From: TC-15 sp034437275
GTDB lineage: Bacteria; Chloroflexota; Anaerolineae; Aggregatilineales; Aggregatilineaceae
Assembly: GCA_034437275.1 (NCBI GenBank)
Contig: DAOTUD010000141.1
Span: 1-64,000 of the forward strand
DNA length: 64,000 nucleotides
Direction: 5' to 3'
Position 1 is the stretch's first letter. The number at the start of each line of letters is the position of its first letter. This document shows, in pieces, positions 28,613 through 36,311 of the stretch. A program made the position numbers and the translations under genes. The notes beneath the pieces were generated by a model that was given only the letters and a program-made list of their open reading frames with translations, was not told where the DNA came from and made no database searches.

Positions 28613-29653
28613 TTAAGGATTGACCACAATTGTGATGTAGCGATTGTCCACGATCCCATCCTGCCGCACGACCCGCAGATGATACGTCTTGTTGGAAGTC
28701 GGGCACACCTCGCGCGAGCCGACGCCGACCACGCCCTGGCCCTGGAAGTACACCTCGCGGATGTTGAGCACGCGCCAGGAGATCGTCGCACATTCGCCCG
28801 ACGTGATCTCGGTGCGGTCCGCCCAGAACTCGATGACGACCTGCGGCGTCGGCGAAATCGTCGGTTCGGGGGTTGGCGTCGGCGGCGGGGCAATGAATGG
28901 AGCGTCCACCACCGGAATGCTCCCCAGGTTGATGTTGATGTCCAGCAACCAGGCAGCCACCCAGCCCTGCTGCCCATCGGTGAGGCGGACCTGCACCCAG
29001 GTTTCATCGGCACGCTTCCCGATGATGTCCACCGGGTCGCCCTGCGAGATCGTCGTCACAATACGCGCGCCCTCGCCGGGGTTCGCGCGGACGTTCAGCC
29101 GGTACGAGTCCACCGTTGCATCGACAATCGACGGCGTCGCCGTCGGTGCCGGCTGCGGTCCTGCATCAGGTGCCGCCGCGCCGGGGCCACGCTCATCGAA
29201 CGGATCGTTGGTCAACTGGCGCACCAGCAGCCCGTCCAGCGTCAGCGCATACAGGTCCCACTGGGCGCTCACATCCGACACATAGATCAGGTAGTCACCA
29301 TCCGGCTGCCAGCGTGGGCAGCGATCCTCGGCGTTGTTCCGGGTCAACTGCTGCAGCTCGGTGCCGTCCACGCGCATCTGAAACAACTCAAAATCGCCGT
29401 CCCGGTCGGAAGCAAAGGCGATATACTGCCCGTCCGGCGACAGCACCGGGTCGACATCCATCGCCGGATCGGTGGTCAACTGGTTCATCAGCCCGGTATC
29501 CGGGTTCAACAGGTAAATATCGTAATTGCCGGCCCGGTCCGAAGCGAACACGACCAGCCCGATTTCACCCCCCTGTGCCTGGCTGGCGGGCACGCCGCCG
29601 CCAAACACTGCCGCCAGCGCCAAAATACCCAGTAAAACAATCCATCGCTTCAT
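28613..29653 (-). CDS. Secreted PD40 (TolB-like) and SH3-domain protein
   Basis: 346 residues. Signal peptide (MKRWIVLLGILALAAVF), then PD40/TolB beta-propeller strands (about 30-165: VFASDRAGNYDIYLLNPDTG, DVDPVLSPDGQYIAFASDRD), a Pro/Ala linker, an SH3b-type domain (about 190-245: SYRLNVRANPGEGARIVTTI ... VQVRLTDGQQGWVAAWLL), a PTPTPEPT linker and a C-terminal Ig-like domain. Only three or four propeller units are visible, so it may not close a full propeller. ATG 29653 with AGGAG. Probably binds cell wall or sugars outside the cell. Confidence 0.85.
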   Translation of the reverse strand: MKRWIVLLGILALAAVFGGGVPASQAQGGEIGLVVFASDRAGNYDIYLLNPDTGLMNQLTTDPAMDVDPVLSPDGQYIAFASDRDGDFELFQMRVDGTELQQLTRNNAEDRCPRWQPDGDYLIYVSDVSAQWDLYALTLDGLLVRQLTNDPFDERGPGAAAPDAGPQPAPTATPSIVDATVDSYRLNVRANPGEGARIVTTISQGDPVDIIGKRADETWVQVRLTDGQQGWVAAWLLDININLGSIPVVDAPFIAPPPTPTPEPTISPTPQVVIEFWADRTEITSGECATISWRVLNIREVYFQGQGVVGVGSREVCPTSNKTYHLRVVRQDGIVDNRYITIVVNP

Positions 29654-29794
29654 GATTGATCTCCTTTTTTACTTCTATTGTATTAAAATTTCTGGACCAT
29701 CAAAAAGCGTGATATGCCGACGATTACCCTGCTAATTCGCTACGCTCGTACGACTGCACCACGAGCATACTCGTCCCCCCTGCCCTGACCGGCG

Positions 29795-31150
29795 CTACGC
29801 AAACACGAAAACCGCCATCAGGTCGTTGACGTTGGTGTTCGTCGGGCCGGTCACCAGCAGATCGCCGGTACGCTCCAGGTAGGGATAGGCGTCGTTATTC
29901 GCCAGCGCCGCCTGTGCGGACAGGCCCAACGCCGCCCCGCGCGTGATGGTCGAGCCGTCCACCAGCCCCCCGGCGGCATCGGTCGGCCCGTCGGTGCCAT
30001 CCGTCGCCAGGCTGGCGATCAGCACCTCCGGCATCTCATGGATCACGCGCGCTGCTGCCAGCGCCAGCTCTTGATTGCGCCCACCGCGCCCGCTGCCACA
30101 CACGGTGACCGTCGTCTCGCCGCCCAGCAGCAAACAGGCCGGACGCAGCACCGGCTGCCCGCTGGCCACGATCTCTTTGGCCAGCGCCCCGAGCACCTGC
30201 GCGACCTCGCGCGCCTCGCCCTCGACATACGTCGACAGCAGCAGCGTGTGAAAGCCGAGCGCCTCGGCTCGCGTGCGTGCCGCTTGGGCCGCCCGCGCGT
30301 TATCGGCCACGATCACGTTCTGCACGTCCACCAGCGCCGGGTCGCCCGGTTTGGGCGTGTCCTCCACCGCGCCGGACAGCCCCCGCGCCAGATGCCGCCA
30401 GATCGATTCCGGCACCTCGTCCACCACGTCGTAACGCTCCAACACAGCCTGCGCGTGCCCAAACGTCGTCGGGTCGGGCACGGTTGGCCCCGACGCGATC
30501 ACGTCCAGCGGGCTGCCGACCACATCCGACAGAATCAGCGCGACGGTCGTCGCCGGGTGCGCCAGCCGCGCCAACTGCCCACCCTTGACCTGCGATAGAT
30601 GCTTGCGCACCGCGTTGATCGCCTGGATCGGCGCGCCGGAGCGCAGCAGCGCCTCCGTCAGCGTCTGGATGTCCTCCAGCGTCACCTCGGGCACCGGCAG
30701 CGTCATCAGCGCCGACCCGCCCCCAGAGATCAGGCACAGCACCAGGTCGCCGGCTGTGGCGTCACGCAGCAGGTCGACAATCGCCTGCGTCCCCGCCACA
30801 CCTTCCGCATCCGGCACCGGGTGCCCGGCTTCGCGCACCGTGATGCGCGCGGTCGGGGCCGTGTAGCCGTATTTGACGTTGACCATCCCCGCGCCGATAT
30901 AATCGCCCAGCAATTCCTCGACCGCCCGCGCCATCGACGCCCCGGCCTTCCCCGCGCCCACCACCAGCAGCCGCCGGTAACGCTGCAGATCGTAAGCCTG
31001 CCCGTCGAGCCACAGCGTATGCTCGCCAAGCATCACTACACGCCGGATCGCCTCCGCCGGATCAACGGCATCCAGCGCCGCTGCCAGCACGTCTAACACT
31101 TGCGCCCGCCGTTCGTCGCCCGCCGGGTCTGGCTTCACAAAGCGCGCCAT
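29795..31150 (-). CDS. Glycerate 2-kinase (MOFRL family)
   Basis: 451 residues from ATG 31150, preferred over a start at 31177 because AAGGAGAG precedes it. Family motifs: LLVVGAGKAGASMARAVEEL, VLCLISGGGSALMTLP, LSDVVGSPLDVIASGPTVPD, LLGGETTVTVCGSGRGGRNQ and the MOFRL end LVTGPTNTNVNDLMAVFV. It phosphorylates glycerate to 2-phosphoglycerate, feeding glyoxylate, serine or sugar-acid breakdown into glycolysis. Usual length, stand-alone, and divergent from the PD40 gene at 31343. Confidence 0.94.
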   Translation of the reverse strand: MARFVKPDPAGDERRAQVLDVLAAALDAVDPAEAIRRVVMLGEHTLWLDGQAYDLQRYRRLLVVGAGKAGASMARAVEELLGDYIGAGMVNVKYGYTAPTARITVREAGHPVPDAEGVAGTQAIVDLLRDATAGDLVLCLISGGGSALMTLPVPEVTLEDIQTLTEALLRSGAPIQAINAVRKHLSQVKGGQLARLAHPATTVALILSDVVGSPLDVIASGPTVPDPTTFGHAQAVLERYDVVDEVPESIWRHLARGLSGAVEDTPKPGDPALVDVQNVIVADNARAAQAARTRAEALGFHTLLLSTYVEGEAREVAQVLGALAKEIVASGQPVLRPACLLLGGETTVTVCGSGRGGRNQELALAAARVIHEMPEVLIASLATDGTDGPTDAAGGLVDGSTITRGAALGLSAQAALANNDAYPYLERTGDLLVTGPTNTNVNDLMAVFVFA

Positions 31151-31235
31151 GTTTCTCTCCTTGCCCAATCGTGTCACAGGCGCGAACGCGGCCAGAACAC
31201 AAACCGCGCTCTGCGCACACCCGCCCGATGAAAAA

Positions 31236-31264
31236 GTTTCAAATCACACCAGATGATTGTATAG
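31236..31264 (+). promoter_or_regulatory. Candidate sigma70-type promoter
   Basis: TTTCAA (31236-31241), 17-bp spacer, TATAGT (31259-31264), 79 bp before the secreted PD40 protein gene. Confidence 0.5.
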
Positions 31265-31342
31265 TAATAGTGCAATTGGTTGTTAAATTGATTCTAATCC
31301 TCGATCACAGTCTCTCGTCAACCAAATGAAAGGAAGCCTGCT

Positions 31343-33424
31343 ATGCGTGTACGTTACACTCTCATGGTGCTCGTGCTGCTGCTGCTCCTGGCGCTCCCGG
31401 TTACAGCGCAAGACACGCTCCCACCGGCCCAGACCGGGCGCGTGGCGTTCGTCTCCGTGCGGGACGGTGCGCCGGCGCTGTACGTCATGGCCGCCGACGG
31501 CTCGAACGTGACGCGGCTCACGGCTCTCGGCAGCGCCGACGGTTACTTCGACTGGTCGCCGGACGGCACCCGGATCGTGTTCGTCGGGCCGGACGCCAAC
31601 ACCCTGTCAGTCGTCGACATCACCGCCGGCACGGTCCAGCCGATTCTGCCACTGGGCACCGCGCTGCACCATCCTGTCTGGTCGCCGGATGGCGGACGGA
31701 TCGCGTTCCACACCAACCTGCTCGGCAGCAACGATGTCTTCACCGTCACGCCGGACGGCGCAACCCTGACCAACCTCACACAAAATCCCGCCGACGACAG
31801 CCGCCCCACCTGGTCGCCGGACGGCACGCGCCTCGCGTTCCAATCCGACCGGGCGGGCGACATGGACATCTACGTCACCACCGCCGACGGGGCCAGCGTC
31901 AAGCGCCTGACGACCACCGCCGGCGTGGACCACGACCCGGTCTGGTCCCCGGACGGGATGCGCATCGCCTTCATGACCGAGCGCAGCGGAAACCCCGATG
32001 TGTTCGTGATCGACAACAACGGCACCAATCTCGTGCAGCTTTCCGACACCCCCCACGCCGAGCGCGACCCCGCCTGGTCGCCGGACGGGGTGTGGGTGGC
32101 TTACGCGGGCGGCATTCAACCGGATGTGACCGAAATCGTCACCATCAACGCGAACGGCATCGACCGCACGCAGCGCACCACACGCGGGGCACAAGTGGGA
32201 CAGCCGGCCTGGTCACCGGACGGGGAGTGGATCATCTTCACCGGCAGCCAGAACGGGATATTTGACCTGTACGCCCTGCGCGTCAGTGACGGCACCGTAA
32301 CCCCGCTGCCAGCCTCGTCACCGGCCAACGAAGCGCATCCGCGCTGGACTGCCGCCGGGACCGGGCAGGCCGTGGTGGCCCCATCGCCGGCTGCCCAACC
32401 ACCGACCGCTACACCGACGGACAGCGGCCCCAGCGATCTGCCGCCGCCCCCCACTGCAACCAGCGGCCCGGCCATCCCGCCGCCCCCCACCGCGACGCCC
32501 CAGGCCCCACCCTCCGCGACGTTTGCCCCACCGACAGCGACGCAGATGCCACCGACGGCGTTCCCGACCTTCACCCCACCGCCGACCTACACCGCGCAGC
32601 CGACCTATACCCCGGTCCCGGCCCAGCCCGATCTGCTGCTGGTGTATAACAGCGCGGTGCCGTCGTTCGACCTGATCAACGTGTCCGGGCGCGAACTGGA
32701 CATCGCCTCGCTGCAATTTGCAGGCAACGGGCGGCAGGTCGGGGCAGACGTGTGGCTGAAGTCCGGCGACATAACCAGCAGCCTGACGCGCTTCGCGCGC
32801 AATGACTGCCTGGGCCTGTGGGGATTGGGCGCGGGCTACCAACCTGTGCCCCCGGAGTGCACCACTCGGCACAGTTGGTGGGAAAGCAACAACATCGTCT
32901 TCTGGACCAGCGGCACCTTCACTGTCAGCTACAATGGCCGCGTGGTGGCCGTGTGCGAAGCCAGCGCAGGCCGCTGCCCGGTGACGCTCAGCACCACAGT
33001 CAGCAACGTCCCGACACAGGCCCCGCCCCCGGCGGCTCCACCATCCGGTGTCGGCGGCACCGACTTGCTGCTGACCTACAACGCAGCCATCCCATCCTTC
33101 TACCTGGTGAACACCTCGGGACGCCGGGTGAACATCACGCCGCTGGGTTTTGAAGGCGCGGGGAAAAGCGTCACGGCCAACATCTGGGTCCAGGCGGGGA
33201 TGTCCGGCAGCCTGACACACTTCCCCGAGGAGGGCTGCCTTGGCTTGTGGGGCTACAACGTGCCCCAACAGCCCAAACCGGTTGAATGCGGCTTCCAGCA
33301 TGGCTGGTGGGAAAGTGACAGCGCCGTCTTCTGGACCGGGAACAGCTTCACCGTCACGTACAACAATTCCCCGCTGGCCACCTGCGACACCAACGCCGGG
33401 CGCTGCACGCTCAATCTGCCGTGA
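31343..33424 (+). CDS. Secreted PD40 (TolB-like) protein with duplicated C-terminal domain
   Basis: 693 residues. Signal peptide to about residue 22 (LALPVTAQ). Seven PD40 propeller units (about 30-350) carry the recurring W/SPDG core (PVWSPDGGRIAFHTNL, PTWSPDGTRLAFQSDR), enough for a full propeller. A Pro/Thr-rich linker covers about 350-430. Then come two copies of a roughly 115-residue domain (431-545 and 573-693). Both copies share YN-A-PSF, CLGLWG, a WWES stretch (HSWWESNN / HGWWESDS), VFWT, FTVSYN/FTVTYN and AGRC, with conserved Cys that may pair. I do not recognise this domain. Probably a surface binding protein. Confidence 0.85.
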   Translation: MRVRYTLMVLVLLLLLALPVTAQDTLPPAQTGRVAFVSVRDGAPALYVMAADGSNVTRLTALGSADGYFDWSPDGTRIVFVGPDANTLSVVDITAGTVQPILPLGTALHHPVWSPDGGRIAFHTNLLGSNDVFTVTPDGATLTNLTQNPADDSRPTWSPDGTRLAFQSDRAGDMDIYVTTADGASVKRLTTTAGVDHDPVWSPDGMRIAFMTERSGNPDVFVIDNNGTNLVQLSDTPHAERDPAWSPDGVWVAYAGGIQPDVTEIVTINANGIDRTQRTTRGAQVGQPAWSPDGEWIIFTGSQNGIFDLYALRVSDGTVTPLPASSPANEAHPRWTAAGTGQAVVAPSPAAQPPTATPTDSGPSDLPPPPTATSGPAIPPPPTATPQAPPSATFAPPTATQMPPTAFPTFTPPPTYTAQPTYTPVPAQPDLLLVYNSAVPSFDLINVSGRELDIASLQFAGNGRQVGADVWLKSGDITSSLTRFARNDCLGLWGLGAGYQPVPPECTTRHSWWESNNIVFWTSGTFTVSYNGRVVAVCEASAGRCPVTLSTTVSNVPTQAPPPAAPPSGVGGTDLLLTYNAAIPSFYLVNTSGRRVNITPLGFEGAGKSVTANIWVQAGMSGSLTHFPEEGCLGLWGYNVPQQPKPVECGFQHGWWESDSAVFWTGNSFTVTYNNSPLATCDTNAGRCTLNLP

Positions 33425-33467
33425 GCGCGGCGTGATCGTCGCGCACGCCCAGCACATCGACTTTTCG

Positions 33468-33505
33468 CCAGGGCATGGACACCGTGATCCGTGCCCTGGT
33501 ACAAT
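33468..33505 (+). promoter_or_regulatory. Promoter with overlapping inverted repeat before the DUF970 pair
   Basis: TGGACA (33476-33481), 18-bp spacer, TACAAT (33500-33505). A perfect 8-bp inverted repeat CCAGGGCA/TGCCCTGG (33468-33475 and 33492-33499) brackets the -35 and the spacer, the place for a repressor operator. No T-run follows the hairpin, so it is not a terminator. Confidence 0.6.
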
Positions 33506-33534
33506 TGAAGTAAGGCATAGTGAAAGGGGACAAT

Positions 33535-33861
33535 ATGAAGCTTGTCGTAGCCGTCATCCAGGACCAGGACGCCGAACCGACCCTCAAAGCGCTGAACAAC
33601 GCCGAATACCGGGTGACACGAGTCGCCAGCACCGGCGGATTCTTCCGCGTCGGTAACACCACCCTGCTCACCGGCGTGGCCGAGGAACGGGTGGGCGGTG
33701 TGATCGACATTCTCAAAGAAACCTGCGAACGCCGCACGCGACTGATCCCCGCCGGGCCAAACGTCGTCGATTCGGTCGCCATGATGGGCGCCTTCGTTGA
33801 AGTCGAAGTTGGCGGCGCGACGGTTTTCGTGTTGGATGTCGACCACTTCGAGCAGGTGTGA
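33535..33861 (+). CDS. Cyclic-di-AMP receptor family protein (DUF970, PstA/DarA-like)
   Basis: 108 residues from ATG 33535 (AAGGGG upstream; a GTG at 33520 is not supported). It has the PII-like fold signature of PstA/DarA: MKLVVAVIQDQDAEPTLKAL, the nucleotide-contact segment STGGFFRVGNTTLLTGV and the C-terminal strand VGGATVFVLDVDHFEQV. Length matches the family (about 110). These trimeric proteins bind c-di-AMP at subunit interfaces and transmit the signal to unknown targets. First of two tandem paralogues; the next starts 2 bp after its stop. Confidence 0.92.
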   Translation: MKLVVAVIQDQDAEPTLKALNNAEYRVTRVASTGGFFRVGNTTLLTGVAEERVGGVIDILKETCERRTRLIPAGPNVVDSVAMMGAFVEVEVGGATVFVLDVDHFEQV

Positions 33862-33863
33862 TC

Positions 33864-34127
33864 ATGAAGCTGATCGTGGCTGTAATCCAGGACGACTGCC
33901 GGGACCTGATCACTCAACTCACCGACGACGGCTTCCAGGTGACGGAGTTCAGCAGCATTGGCGCGTTTTTCCGCCGCCAAAGCACCACCCTGATGATCAG
34001 CAGCGAGGCCGAGCGCATCGACGAGGCCCTAGCGACCGTTCGCCGCATGGCAGCCAGCGCGCCCGACGACGATGCACACCGCGCGACAATCTTCGTTCTG
34101 CGTACCGGGCAGTTTATCGCGCTGTGA
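33864..34127 (+). CDS. Divergent short DUF970 paralogue
   Basis: 87 residues from ATG 33864 with AGCAGGTG upstream. It starts like its neighbour (MKLIVAVIQDDCRDLITQLT) but has SSIGAFFRRQSTTLMISSEA where the neighbour has GGFFRVGNTTLL, so the Gly-Asn of the GNTT ligand motif is lost. The large loop is shorter, and the VGGATVFVLD strand is reduced to RATIFVLRTGQFIAL. It may form mixed trimers with the upstream protein or bind another nucleotide. Co-transcribed with it. Confidence 0.85.
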   Translation: MKLIVAVIQDDCRDLITQLTDDGFQVTEFSSIGAFFRRQSTTLMISSEAERIDEALATVRRMAASAPDDDAHRATIFVLRTGQFIAL

Positions 34128-34133
34128 CACAAA

Positions 34134-34155
34134 CCCGGCGGGACGCGCCGCCGGG
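34134..34155. terminator. GC-rich hairpin between convergent genes
   Basis: CCCGGCGG (34134-34141) with CCGCCGGG (34148-34155), 6-base loop, between the DUF970 gene and the convergent hydrolase-fusion gene. There is no T-run on either side, so termination is only probable. Confidence 0.4.
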
Positions 34156-34187
34156 CTATCTAACCACACCAGCCGTGATCCACCGTA

Positions 34188-36155
34188 CTATTCACGCGGT
34201 GCCCACAGCAGCACGCTGGTATCTTCTTCCTCCACCAGCCAGCGGTCGAACCAGTCCCGCGCGCCACAGCAGTGAAACGACTCCGCTTCTTCATATTCGA
34301 CAAACCGGGTGCGGTCCGGGCAGCTAAATGCCTCATACGAGGGCCGCATCTTGTTGAAGAAGGCCCGTGCCAGATGCTTCGCCGGCTGCTCCTGGGCGTA
34401 GGCGTACAGCGCCGGACGCGGCGCGATCAGCCGTGCCACGTCGCTCATCTCCGCGTAACGCCGCAAACCGGGCACAAAATCGCAGCTATGCTCCAGCACG
34501 GCCAGCGGGTTGATCCCGCCGCCGAGATAGCCCTCCACCACAACCACGCGCACCCGTTCGTCCAGCGCCGCCGTAAACAGCGCCAGCCCGCCGCCCAACC
34601 CCAGGCCGGTGACGCCCAGGTGTTCCGGCTTGACATCAGGCCGTGACTGCACGTAATCCAGCGCACGCAGCCCGTCTTCGATCGTCATACCCAGCCACGT
34701 CCGCCCGATCAGGCGCGCCAGGGTATCCAGCGTAACGTGATCGACCTGCCCCAGTTCGCCAAAACCGCGCTCCTCTAACGTGATCGTGACATAACCCGCC
34801 TGCGCCAGCGCCAGCGCGTTGGCATGGTGCGAACTCGGCTCCAACCCGCCCGTCTGGCGGATCGTGCCGTGCCCCGGATAGACCAGCAGTGCCGGCAGCG
34901 GCTCGGGCACATCCGCCGGGCGCATCAGGTAGCCAGGGATCGCCAATCCATCTGCGGCGATCAGCACAAATTTCTGCTGCCGAACCCCGCTCAGCAGGTT
35001 CTCCTCGACGATCTCCACCGCGACCGGCGCGCGCTGATCATGCATCAGGCCGAGCAGTTCGCGCACCTTGCCGCGCAGTTCCCCGCGCCACCAGCGCCAA
35101 TCGTCGCCGCGCTGGCCCCGGTAGGCGAGCTGTGGCTTCCACCCTTCGACCTGCGCCAGCAGCTTGCCCAGCGGCTCGTCATCAGACGGACGATCGGGCA
35201 GTTTGGGCGCAGACGGTTCTGGCGTCAGGCTGTGGACCAACCCCGACACCGACCGGCCCAACGACTGCATCACCCGGCTCATCGTGCGGGGGCGGTGCTG
35301 CGTCTCGGCGATCTGCGCCACCACGTCGCGCAGGGACAGCTTCTCCCCGTAGCGTTCCATCAACTCCTGGCGATGGCGCGAAACCCACACGTACAGGTCG
35401 GCCTCGGTACGCCCGGGGAACAGGTCCAGCACGCCGGACTCGTGGATCACGTCGACCGCCAGCGTGTACATCATGTCGTACCACGCCGTGACCGCCTCCT
35501 GATAGCTGCGCGTCTCGCCGTCGATGCGCTGCAAGTTCTGGCGATATAGTTCGATCTCCAGTTCGAGCGCGGGGTACATACCCGGCTCGGTCACCACGAT
35601 GTTCTGATCCGGGCGCAGCCGGTCGAGGCTGGTGTGGTCCAGAAAGGCGCGATATTCGGCCTTGACGATCAACTGGTCGATTTCGGCGTCCGGCGACAGG
35701 CCGCCCACCGGCGTCTCGTATTCCCACACATACGCCTCAATCGTCCGCATGTTGAACTGCCGCGCCACCGACACCCGGTGGTTGCCATCCTTGACGAAAT
35801 ACGCATCGCCCACCTTGTAGAGTTCGATCGGCGGCAGGCCGGTCTCGGTCTGCAGCTCAGCGACACGCCGCCAACGCCAGCTATCGTTCTCCATTAGCGG
35901 CAGGAAGGTGCGCGTAAAATCGTTATAGCGCCCCACACTGCCCACGATCTGGTCGAGGGGGACCTGCTGCAACCCGCGATACGCGTTTTGGTTCAGCCGC
36001 AGTTTTTCCTGCACTTCCTCAAACGACAGCAGATGTACCGGTTGGCGGCTCAGCCCCAGCGTGCTATACAGTTGTGTCAGAAAAGCCCTGCGCCGGGCCT
36101 GATTCCATTGGTCGCGTGAGGTTATTCTGGTCACGGAACTGGGTTCTTCAGGCAT
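34188..36155 (-). CDS. ParB-like nuclease-fold domain fused to an alpha/beta hydrolase lacking its nucleophile
   Basis: 655 residues. The N-terminal part (about 65-155) reads QQVPLDQIVGSVGRYNDFTR ... FVKDGNHRVSVARQFNMRTI, the ParB/sulfiredoxin-like DGNHR box. A helical middle follows (about 180-330). The C-terminal part (about 385-640) is a dienelactone-hydrolase/acetylesterase type alpha/beta hydrolase: LPALLVYPGHGTIRQ, ITLEERGFGELGQVD, then the elbow GVTGLGLGGGLALF. Where active homologues have G-x-S-x-G-G the Ser is Gly (codon GGG). The Asp region (APRPALYAYAQEQ) also lacks an obvious Asp, while a late His (ESFHCCG) remains. Probably a binding rather than a catalytic module. Confidence 0.85.
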   Translation of the reverse strand: MPEEPSSVTRITSRDQWNQARRRAFLTQLYSTLGLSRQPVHLLSFEEVQEKLRLNQNAYRGLQQVPLDQIVGSVGRYNDFTRTFLPLMENDSWRWRRVAELQTETGLPPIELYKVGDAYFVKDGNHRVSVARQFNMRTIEAYVWEYETPVGGLSPDAEIDQLIVKAEYRAFLDHTSLDRLRPDQNIVVTEPGMYPALELEIELYRQNLQRIDGETRSYQEAVTAWYDMMYTLAVDVIHESGVLDLFPGRTEADLYVWVSRHRQELMERYGEKLSLRDVVAQIAETQHRPRTMSRVMQSLGRSVSGLVHSLTPEPSAPKLPDRPSDDEPLGKLLAQVEGWKPQLAYRGQRGDDWRWWRGELRGKVRELLGLMHDQRAPVAVEIVEENLLSGVRQQKFVLIAADGLAIPGYLMRPADVPEPLPALLVYPGHGTIRQTGGLEPSSHHANALALAQAGYVTITLEERGFGELGQVDHVTLDTLARLIGRTWLGMTIEDGLRALDYVQSRPDVKPEHLGVTGLGLGGGLALFTAALDERVRVVVVEGYLGGGINPLAVLEHSCDFVPGLRRYAEMSDVARLIAPRPALYAYAQEQPAKHLARAFFNKMRPSYEAFSCPDRTRFVEYEEAESFHCCGARDWFDRWLVEEEDTSVLLWAPRE

Positions 36156-36311
36156 GTACTATGTCCTCATCTCCTGGGATACCAGCAAATGTAGCTTACA
36201 ATATTTAGTGAAAATTACAACGGTCGAGATTTTGTGCTAATTCGCTAAGATGCTGCCCGGTGTGTATAATCCGGCTGTTTTGCCAGCCCGAAGTTTGTAC
36301 AGGAATAGTCT

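Noticed and set aside
33425..33534. Possible c-di-AMP (ydaO) riboswitch before the DUF970 pair
   Set aside because: The space is too short and the hairpin carries no aptamer motif. A promoter with an overlapping inverted repeat explains it better.
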